Source of the DNA: Pseudomonadota bacterium
GTDB taxonomy: Bacteria; Pseudomonadota; Gammaproteobacteria; Steroidobacterales; GCA-2729495
Direction: 5' to 3'
DNA: 8,026 nucleotides
Assembly (NCBI GenBank): GCA_030836925.1
Contig: JAUPLK010000059.1
Span: 1 to 8,026, forward strand
The notes beneath the pieces were generated by a model. It was not told the origin of the DNA. It saw nothing but the letters and a program-made list of their open reading frames with translations, and searched no databases. Of this stretch, positions 1-5,273 are shown piece by piece. Made by a program: the position numbers and the translations under genes. The stretch's first letter is position 1; each line of letters opens with the position of its first letter.

Positions 1-1232
1 GCGGCACGCTGCTTGACCAGTTCGAACACCGTGGTGACCCGGACCGGGCCCTGGCGGGTCTTTACGCTCCAGCTGCCCTCCAGTGCAGGCCGCAGCTCGC
101 CAAGCGCCAGGCTGCCCGCTGGAATGACCGGCACCGGCGAACCTGGCGGTGGCGGCGGATTGCCGGTCGCCGGTGCCGCAACCGCTTTCCCCGTCCTGTC
201 GTCCCAGACATAAAACAGGTTGTCGCGTGCGGTCGCTCCCGCCACGAAATCGCTTTCACGCAGAAAGCGTCCGTTGTCGCTGCGCACCAGAAACGGCAGA
301 TCGGTCTGTTCACGAATGTAGTCGCGATCGATCAGGTCTTCGGTCAGCAATACCTGGACCATGGCCATGGCGAGCGCGATGTCAGTGCCCGGTTTCGGGT
401 TAAGCCACTTGTTTGCATGCATCGCACTCGGGGTGAATTCCGGCGAGATCGCGATGACTTCCGTCCCGTTGTACTTCGCCTCCCAGAAAAAGTGTGCGTC
501 CGGAATCCGCGTTACCGCCGGATTGCAAAACCAGACCAGGCAGCAGCGGGATTTGAACACCGCCGCCATCGTATCGCCGAGCAGCGGTTCGCCGACCGTC
601 ATCTGCACGCCGGTCGGCAGGTCGCCGACGCCGGCAAAAGCTTCCGGCAACTGGATGCCACTGATGGTGGCAAAGCGACCGAGGGCGGCGAACGATGCAC
701 GCTTCAGTACCATCTGCGTACCGAGATCGAAGCTGATCGAGCGGGGACCCGATGCAACCGAATGATCGATGAAGCGGTCGGCGATCTCGGCCGTGGCCTG
801 GTCCCAGCTGATGCGCTGCCATTTGCCTGCACCGCGCTCGCCGACCCGCTTCATCGGATACAGCACGCGCTGCTTGCCATACATGTATTTGGCATGGCGC
901 AGACCCTTCTGACAGCCCCGGGGGCCGTAATCAGGGGCATCTTCCGAGCGCCCGTACTCACCCTGCTGCTCTTCCCGCCAGACGATGCCGTTCTTGACGT
1001 AGATGTTGAATGCACAGGTACCAGTGCAATTGGTGCCATGGGTGCCATGGGTGACGCTATCCCAGGTCCACTTCCTGCGTTGCAGGTCCTCCCAGGCACC
1101 GTAGGGCTGCTGTGTACCCTTTTCAGCAGCGGCGGGTGCATAGCGCAGACTGAGCGCGACAGTGACCGCTCCCGAGCCAACCAGGAACCGTCGGCGGGTG
1201 CTGTTTGCTGCCGTGTGCTGAATGGCGGTCAT
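1..1232 (-). CDS. Type II DMSO reductase-family molybdopterin oxidoreductase, catalytic alpha subunit (partial, C-terminus beyond left edge)
   Basis: This is the N-terminal 410 residues of a periplasmic, molybdenum bis-MGD-dependent oxidoreductase. The start is the ATG at 1232, with GGGAGAG six bases upstream. A twin-arginine signal follows (TRRRFL at residues 12-17, hydrophobic stretch, APAAA at 32-36). The FS0 iron-sulfur site reads H65-x3-C69-x3-C73-x33-C107 and is followed by K109. The first ligand is His, as in NarG and the EbdA/DdhA/SerA group. D204 in GDLP aligns by motif with the Asp that ligates Mo in NarG. RIPDAHFF (242-249) and PGTDIALAMAM (281-291) match conserved NarG-type cofactor-binding segments. 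Known relatives are nitrate, selenate and chlorate reductases, dimethylsulfide dehydrogenase, and the hydrocarbon hydroxylases ethylbenzene, p-cymene and steroid C25 dehydrogenase. A run of five prolines (359-363) sits in a likely surface loop. The gene is last of the four visible operon genes. Its catabolic context favours a dehydrogenase/hydroxylase, but that is inference. FeS beta, heme b gamma and TorD-like chaperone genes would be expected downstream. Confidence 0.93.
   Translation of the reverse strand, partial: MTAIQHTAANSTRRRFLVGSGAVTVALSLRYAPAAAEKGTQQPYGAWEDLQRRKWTWDSVTHGTHGTNCTGTCAFNIYVKNGIVWREEQQGEYGRSEDAPDYGPRGCQKGLRHAKYMYGKQRVLYPMKRVGERGAGKWQRISWDQATAEIADRFIDHSVASGPRSISFDLGTQMVLKRASFAALGRFATISGIQLPEAFAGVGDLPTGVQMTVGEPLLGDTMAAVFKSRCCLVWFCNPAVTRIPDAHFFWEAKYNGTEVIAISPEFTPSAMHANKWLNPKPGTDIALAMAMVQVLLTEDLIDRDYIREQTDLPFLVRSDNGRFLRESDFVAGATARDNLFYVWDDRTGKAVAAPATGNPPPPPGSPVPVIPAGSLALGELRPALEGSWSVKTRQGPVRVTTVFELVKQRA
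1125..1232 (-). other. Tat (twin-arginine) signal peptide of the Mo enzyme
   Basis: Residues 1-36 contain a polar N-region, the T-R-R-R-F-L motif (residues 12-17), a hydrophobic core (about 18-29) and a small-residue segment APAAA before EK. Export in the folded state by the Tat system is standard for this enzyme family and places the enzyme in the periplasm. The exact cleavage point, probably after A36, is an estimate. Confidence 0.82.
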
Positions 1233-1238
1233 TTCCGA

Positions 1239-1245
1239 CTCTCCC
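1239..1245 (-). promoter_or_regulatory. Ribosome binding site of the Mo enzyme gene
   Basis: On the minus strand GGGAGAG stands six bases before the ATG at 1232. It lies in the 37-base gap after the isomerase-like gene. It fixes the start and places the Tat motif near the N-terminus. No separate promoter is evident in this short gap, so the gene is probably translated from the operon message. Confidence 0.7.
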
Positions 1246-1269
1246 TGCCTGTTATCCCGGCTGCTGTGC

Positions 1270-1923
1270 TCACGGGCCATGCTCACCGGGCATCACGAGG
1301 CGCATGCCGCCGGCACGGGCCAGTGCGATCTCGACCAGCGGCATGCGATCGTTGCCAAAATAAAGATCTGTGCCCACCAGCATGGTTGGCGTGCCAAAGC
1401 CGCCATGCTGAACAAGACGCGAAACGTTCTCACGCAACTCTCCCAGCGTGCCGGGTGCTCGAAGCTCGGCAGCGAATGTCGGCTCATCCAAGCCGACACG
1501 CTTTGCCACTGCCACCACTTCCGAAAACTGGCTGATGTCGCGTCCCTCAACAAAATGAACCCGGAACAGCCCATCGACAAACGCAGGCGGATTTTCCCTG
1601 CGCTGCGCGACGATTACGCCCCGCTGCGCCCAGGTACTGTCGATGGGACCGCCCCCGGGATACTGCAGGCTGACACCACAAAACCGCGCCCAGTCCTGCA
1701 GGTCCTTCTGCCGGTAGCGTTGCCTGGCCGCCGCCAGATGATCCTGTGGTGCCGACGGATGCGTGCCGGCACCGATCTCGGCGAGCAGCACCGGCCGGTA
1801 CACGATCCGCGCACCGGTGCGGATCGCTGCTTCCCGCAACCGCCCGTGCGCCAGATAACTCCAGGGGCAGCCACAGTCGAAGAAGAACTCTACGGCAGCC
1901 TGGGTGGAATCGGTGGGAGGCAC
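1270..1923 (-). CDS. DsbA-family / 2-hydroxychromene-2-carboxylate isomerase-like (kappa GST-type) protein
   Basis: A 217-residue protein with the thioredoxin-like fold plus helical insert of the HCCA isomerase / kappa-class GST / FrnE group; the length is typical. The N-terminal strand-loop reads FFFDCGCPWSYLA (13-25). The cis-proline loop is FGTPT (176-180), followed by VGTDLYFGNDR (183-193), a C-terminal signature of HCCA isomerases. In characterised HCCA isomerases and kappa GSTs the loop is usually SPxS with a catalytic Ser; here that position is C19 (CPWS), with a further Cys at C17. FrnE-like members have CPWC, so this protein looks intermediate. The assigned start is GTG at 1923, five bases after the ligase stop; there is no strong ribosome binding site, so translational coupling is likely. 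No signal peptide is seen, so it should be cytoplasmic. Plausible roles are glutathione-dependent isomerisation of a ring-cleavage product or a thiol-redox function; which one is not resolved. Confidence 0.88.
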   Translation of the reverse strand: MPPTDSTQAAVEFFFDCGCPWSYLAHGRLREAAIRTGARIVYRPVLLAEIGAGTHPSAPQDHLAAARQRYRQKDLQDWARFCGVSLQYPGGGPIDSTWAQRGVIVAQRRENPPAFVDGLFRVHFVEGRDISQFSEVVAVAKRVGLDEPTFAAELRAPGTLGELRENVSRLVQHGGFGTPTMLVGTDLYFGNDRMPLVEIALARAGGMRLVMPGEHGP

Positions 1924-1928
1924 AGGCT

Positions 1929-3464
1929 TCAGCCCCGGGCACGCAACGCGGTTTTCAGAACCTTGCCGCTGGCGTTGCGCGGGATCTGCGCGATGAATTC
2001 AACGTACTTCGGCAGTTTCATGCGGGAAATTTGCCCTTCCAGGGCCGCAACCAGGGCCGCCTCATCGAGCGAGGAACCAGCCCGCCGAACGACGAATGCC
2101 TTCAACACCTCGCCCCAGCGCTCATCAGGGACGCCGATCAGGGCGACATCGGCAACTTCCGGATGCCGGAAGATCACCTCCTCCACCTCACGCGGATAGA
2201 TATTGACGCCACCGGAAATCACCATGTCCTTGAGGCGATCGACGATATACAGATGACCTTCGGCATCCTGGCGTGCCAGATCACCAACCGTCACCCAGCC
2301 ATCGCGGTATGTCTCGGCCGTTTCTTCAGGCCGACCCCAGTAGCCGTTGAAAAGATACGGACTCCGGGAATACAGCTCGCCAACCTCATCCGGGGCGCAG
2401 ATGTTGCCATCTGCCCGCCGGATCTCGATCAAGGTACAGGGAAAGGGCTGACCGACACACTGCTGCTTGCGCAACTGGTCGGCGGGCCGGAGGTTGGAGA
2501 CAATGCCGGCTTCCGTCGAGCCGTAGGTGTCGTGCAGCAGACCCGGTCCCAGCTGTGCGACCAGTCGCTCCTTCATCGCCTGCGGCATTGCGGCTGCATT
2601 GGATATCACCGTGCGCAACCGGCCCTTGCGGCTGGCGGTCTCCAGACCGCGGCCTGCCTCAAGCAGCGCATGGAAGTGGGTCGGCACGCCAAAGAAGCCG
2701 CTGATTGATTCACTGGCGAGACTGTCGAGCACCGCCTCAGGCTCGAACTTGTCCATGATTTCGGCATAACCGCCAAAGAATATCGGCGCCAGTGAAAACA
2801 CCATGCCCGCGCCATGACACATGGGCGCAATGGCCAGGAACCTGTCGTCGGGCCCGTAACAGCCATACTCGACCGCCATGGCAAACAGGGTGAGTATCCG
2901 CGAGCGATGCGGCACAAGCACACCCTTGGGCTTGCCCGTCGTACCCGAGGTATAGGGAATGGTGAACACATCCCACTCGTTGACGATCGGCAGATCTGCC
3001 GACGGTCGCGCCTGTGCAAGCCAGGCTTCCAGAGCCGGGCCGATTTCGATGAGTGTCGGTGCCGATGCGAGCTTTGCATCGCGCAGCATGGCCATCGCAT
3101 CCGGATCTGCAAACACGACGGCGGCACCCGCGTCGTCACAGATACCCACCATCTCGGCCACGGACAGGCGCGGATTGACCGTTGCCAACGCCACCCCCGC
3201 CTGCGAGGCACCGATGACGATCTCCAGATACTCGATGGAGTTTTTCGCGATGATCGCGCCATGCTGACCCGGCTTCAGCCCCAGCCCGCTGCAGAGCGCA
3301 TTGCTGATCCGGTCGATGCGCGACATCAGCTCGGCATAGCTGCGGGTCCGGTCGCGATGCCGGCAGGCAATTTTCCCGGGGTTGCGATGCATGGCCGCAC
3401 GCACACCGGCTGCAAGCGACAGGTGCTGGAACGAAAACGGCAGACTGGCGACCGATGCCGACAT
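1929..3464 (-). CDS. AMP-forming acyl-CoA ligase (ANL superfamily, long-chain fatty acid / aromatic acid-CoA ligase type)
   Basis: A complete 511-residue adenylate-forming enzyme that activates a carboxylic acid to its CoA thioester with ATP, in the cytoplasm. All core motifs are present: the P-loop YTSGTTGKPKG (171-181), the adenine-binding YGSTEAG (314-320), the Asp motif VTVGDLA (391-397), the hinge arginine in DRLKDM (409-414), GGVNIYPREVEE (418-429), and the C-terminal catalytic lysine K501 in PRNASGK. It therefore looks fully active. Length fits FadD/FadK-like and aromatic or cyclic acid ligases of about 500-550 residues. The ATG at 3464 lies two bases after the stop of the upstream amidohydrolase gene, implying translational coupling. 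The substrate cannot be told from the motifs. In this setting a carboxylate from a terpenoid, sterol side chain or alkyl-aromatic degradation step is plausible but inferred. Confidence 0.95.
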   Translation of the reverse strand: MSASVASLPFSFQHLSLAAGVRAAMHRNPGKIACRHRDRTRSYAELMSRIDRISNALCSGLGLKPGQHGAIIAKNSIEYLEIVIGASQAGVALATVNPRLSVAEMVGICDDAGAAVVFADPDAMAMLRDAKLASAPTLIEIGPALEAWLAQARPSADLPIVNEWDVFTIPYTSGTTGKPKGVLVPHRSRILTLFAMAVEYGCYGPDDRFLAIAPMCHGAGMVFSLAPIFFGGYAEIMDKFEPEAVLDSLASESISGFFGVPTHFHALLEAGRGLETASRKGRLRTVISNAAAMPQAMKERLVAQLGPGLLHDTYGSTEAGIVSNLRPADQLRKQQCVGQPFPCTLIEIRRADGNICAPDEVGELYSRSPYLFNGYWGRPEETAETYRDGWVTVGDLARQDAEGHLYIVDRLKDMVISGGVNIYPREVEEVIFRHPEVADVALIGVPDERWGEVLKAFVVRRAGSSLDEAALVAALEGQISRMKLPKYVEFIAQIPRNASGKVLKTALRARG

Positions 3465-3466
3465 GA

Positions 3467-4339
3467 TCAGCCCGGCCCACCCGGCAGCTTGAACACGCGC
3501 AAGGCATTTTCGCGCATCAACATCTGCCTGGATTCTTCACGCAGTTCCAGTTCGTCGATTTCGCGCACCGCACGCTCCGGATCGATGACCGGCCAGTCGG
3601 TACCGAACATGACCTTGTGACGCCCGAAGGTATTGGCGTAATGCACGAAGGCCGGTGGCCAGTATTTCGGCGCATAGGCATCGCCTGCGGTATAGACATT
3701 CTCGTGCTTCCAGCACATCGAGATCATCTCGTCGGTCCACGGGATGCCGATGTGGATGCCGATCAGGCGCAGTTCCGGGAAATCGATCGCTACCTGGTCG
3801 AGGCAGATGGGCCGCCCCACCGACGGCAGGCGACGTTCCCGCGAGTAGACCAGGTTGTGCCCGACCTGCATCATGATCGGAATATCGAGTTCGCAGCACT
3901 TGGCGTAGTACGGATAGTACTTGGCATGATCGGGTGCCAGCCCGCACCAGTGCGGATAGAGATGGGCGCCGACAAAGCCGTATTCGCGCACGCCCTGCTC
4001 CAGGTCGCGGAGCCCCTGCATGCCGCGGAAGGGATCGATGCCCGCCAGTCCGGAGAAGCGCTGCGGATACTGCTGACAGACCTCGTGGACACGCTCATAG
4101 GGCAGCTCGAATCCGCCTTTCACATTGATGTCACCCGCCCGGACGGCAATCAGCAGGGAACGTTCGATGCCCGCCCGGTCCATGCGCTGCAGGTAGTTCT
4201 CGACACTGACGCCGCCACGTATTTCCTCGGGCATCCGCACCTGGGCCTTGAAGGCATCATCAAGCCCGGTGTGTCCGTCTGCCACTTCGCGTGGCGTAAA
4301 GAGGTTGCAGACGATGTCTATGGCACCCGGCACTGGCAT
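3467..4339 (-). CDS. Amidohydrolase-2 (ACMSD-type TIM barrel) family protein lacking the N-terminal HxH metal motif
   Basis: A 290-residue protein of the Amidohydrolase_2 family (PF04909 type: ACMSD, resorcylate decarboxylases, lactone hydrolases). The start is the ATG at 4339, with GGAGAG six bases before it; an in-frame start at 4414 would add 25 residues that look non-coding. Family features are LAGIDPF (98-104), GAHLYPHW (125-131) on a barrel strand, MQVGH (157-161), GIHIG (194-198) and FGTDWP (245-250). H161, H196 and D248 sit where the family has metal or catalytic residues. The N-terminal motif normally reads DxHxH, but here it is D8-I-V10-C-N12, so both His are absent. The protein may use a different metal arrangement, act as a non-metal decarboxylase or hydrolase, or have lost activity. 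No signal peptide is seen. It is first in the four-gene operon, so it probably acts on an intermediate of the same pathway as the ligase. Confidence 0.88.
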   Translation of the reverse strand: MPVPGAIDIVCNLFTPREVADGHTGLDDAFKAQVRMPEEIRGGVSVENYLQRMDRAGIERSLLIAVRAGDINVKGGFELPYERVHEVCQQYPQRFSGLAGIDPFRGMQGLRDLEQGVREYGFVGAHLYPHWCGLAPDHAKYYPYYAKCCELDIPIMMQVGHNLVYSRERRLPSVGRPICLDQVAIDFPELRLIGIHIGIPWTDEMISMCWKHENVYTAGDAYAPKYWPPAFVHYANTFGRHKVMFGTDWPVIDPERAVREIDELELREESRQMLMRENALRVFKLPGGPG

Positions 4340-4345
4340 GCTGAA

Positions 4346-4351
4346 CTCTCC
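4346..4351 (-). promoter_or_regulatory. Ribosome binding site deciding the amidohydrolase start
   Basis: GGAGAG on the minus strand, six bases before the ATG at 4339. It favours this start over the in-frame upstream start at 4414, whose added residues show no family similarity. Confidence 0.72.
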
Positions 4352-4473
4352 GCTCTTCCGACCCAAAACGCTGATGGCAGGGTAACAAGGATCGGCTGCC
4401 CTCCATAGCCGCACCAGCCCGCGAGATCCTGCAGATCGCCACTATGCGGTCAGCGGGGCTAAGGCCATGCTCA

Positions 4474-4519
4474 CCCTGTTGCAGACAGTGCGTTAGAGTC
4501 ACTGCCAGTCATGACAGGG
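4474..4519. repeat. Nested inverted repeats upstream of the membrane-protein gene
   Basis: CCCTGT (4474-4479) pairs with ACAGGG (4514-4519). Inside it CAGTG (4486-4490) pairs with CACTG (4500-4504). A short palindrome ACTGcCAGT lies at 4501-4509. The outer right arm overlaps the AGGGAG ribosome binding site of the gene at 4528. The arms are short (5-6 bases), so this may be chance, an operator, or a leader hairpin that affects translation. Confidence 0.35.
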
Positions 4520-4521
4520 AG
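4516..4521 (+). promoter_or_regulatory. Ribosome binding site deciding the membrane-protein start
   Basis: AGGGAG lies six bases before the ATG at 4528. It supports this start over the in-frame ATG at 4444, which would put 28 Arg/Cys-rich residues before a clear first membrane helix. Confidence 0.7.
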
Positions 4522-4527
4522 CGGGGA

Positions 4528-5202
4528 ATGTCGAGCTACATCGTCTGGAAGTATGCGCACCTCCTCATGTTCGTGTTCTGGGTGGGAACCGACATGGGTG
4601 TCTTTCTCGCGGCACGGCGCTGCACGGATCCGAAACTGTCCTTCGCGACCCGCGTTACCCTCCTGCACATGGCGTTGCGCATTGAACTGCTGCCCCGGAC
4701 CATGTGGAAAGCAGCGCTGCCCTTCGGCGTGATGCTGTCGCGGGACATGGGCCTGCTGCCGATATCCCCTGGCATGTTGGTCGCCGTCTGGGTATTCAGC
4801 CTCGCGTGGTGGGCCATCAGCATGACCGGGGCCTGGTTCTACGACAAATCTTTCGGCCATCGCCTCGGGCGCATCACGAATGTGCTCACCCTGCTGGTGG
4901 GCGGTTGCCTGATTGCGCTCGCGCTGTCTTCAGCAGCCGGCCATGGCCCCATCGCCGCAGATGCGGACTGGCTGCAAATCAAGGTCGGGCTCTATGGCCT
5001 CATCAATCTCCTGGTGGTCTGGATGATCGTGGCCTTCGACCCGCTGGGTGCGGCCTTTGGTCGACTGGCTGTCGAGGGCTCACGTCCGGAGATCGAGTCC
5101 ATCATCAGCCAGACCATGAACCGCTCTGCCCTGATCATCTGGGCGACGTATGTGCTGATCGTCGTGGTGGGCTTCATCGGCACGACGAAACTGGCGGGCT
5201 GA
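4528..5202 (+). CDS. Multi-pass inner-membrane protein of unknown function
   Basis: A 224-residue hydrophobic protein with about six predicted membrane segments: residues 5-28, 58-78 (weaker), 82-104, 118-138, 150-172 and 200-220. I do not recognise a named family. The first helix pattern (KYAHLLMFVFWVG, 8-20) resembles that of small membrane proteins of the DUF2269 or CopD-like kind, where a His in TM1 is followed by W-x-G. Polar residues in or next to membrane segments are H11, D22, H47, E53, R57 and R199. Paired histidines raise the possibility of heme or metal binding, but this is only a guess. It is transcribed away from the catabolic operon and converges on the receptor gene, so it is a single-gene unit here. 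Its stop codon abuts the A-tract that becomes the U-tract of the receptor's terminator. It may serve membrane electron transfer or transport for the neighbouring pathway, or be unrelated. Confidence 0.85.
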   Translation: MSSYIVWKYAHLLMFVFWVGTDMGVFLAARRCTDPKLSFATRVTLLHMALRIELLPRTMWKAALPFGVMLSRDMGLLPISPGMLVAVWVFSLAWWAISMTGAWFYDKSFGHRLGRITNVLTLLVGGCLIALALSSAAGHGPIAADADWLQIKVGLYGLINLLVVWMIVAFDPLGAAFGRLAVEGSRPEIESIISQTMNRSALIIWATYVLIVVVGFIGTTKLAG

Positions 5203-5240
5203 AAAAGAAACGGCCCGGAAGCAAGCCTGCTTCCGGGCCG
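5202..5240 (-). terminator. Intrinsic terminator of the TonB receptor gene, possibly bidirectional
   Basis: A perfect 13-bp GC-rich stem has arms CGGCCCGGAAGCA (5211-5223) and TGCTTCCGGGCCG (5228-5240) around a 4-base loop (5224-5227). Read on the minus strand, the stem is followed by TTTCTTTTT (5210-5202), the U-tract of a rho-independent terminator, 33 bases after the receptor stop. Read on the plus strand, the stem follows the membrane-protein stop by eight bases but lacks a U-tract (TATCAGCC follows). It should therefore be weaker for that gene, though it may still block convergent transcription and protect the message end. Confidence 0.92.
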
Positions 5241-5273
5241 TATCAGCCAGGGATGCCAGTCAGGCTGTCCGCA

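Larger units (their letters stand above)
4340..4527. promoter_or_regulatory. Divergent intergenic region between the catabolic operon and the membrane-protein gene
   Basis: This 188-base non-coding spacer lies between two start codons facing outward, so promoters for both directions should be here. I see no convincing sigma-70 -35/-10 pair on either strand; TTGCAG at 4479-4484 has no good -10 partner. Small dyads are visible: AGGATC (4388-4393) with GATCCT (4425-4430), and a nested set at 4474-4519. An operator for a local regulator is possible, but no regulator gene lies in the window. Confidence 0.5.

Noticed and set aside
417..1535. Long plus-strand open frame (372 codons) across the Mo enzyme region
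   Set aside because: It overlaps the minus-strand Mo enzyme and isomerase genes, both of which show clear domain motifs. Its translation has no recognisable domain and is Arg/Ala/His-rich, as antisense frames in high-GC DNA usually are.
1222..2708. Two plus-strand open frames (1222-2199 and 1746-2708)
   Set aside because: They are antisense to the isomerase and CoA ligase genes, have no motif, and lack plausible ribosome binding sites. They are shadows of high-GC coding sequence.
2814..4408. Plus-strand open frames opposite the ligase and amidohydrolase genes
   Set aside because: The minus-strand proteins are complete, with family motifs throughout. The plus-strand translations show no domain.
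4340..4414. Extended N-terminus of the amidohydrolase from the start at 4414
   Set aside because: The extra 25 residues have no family similarity, while the ATG at 4339 has a well-spaced GGAGAG and puts the family's first strand at residue 5.
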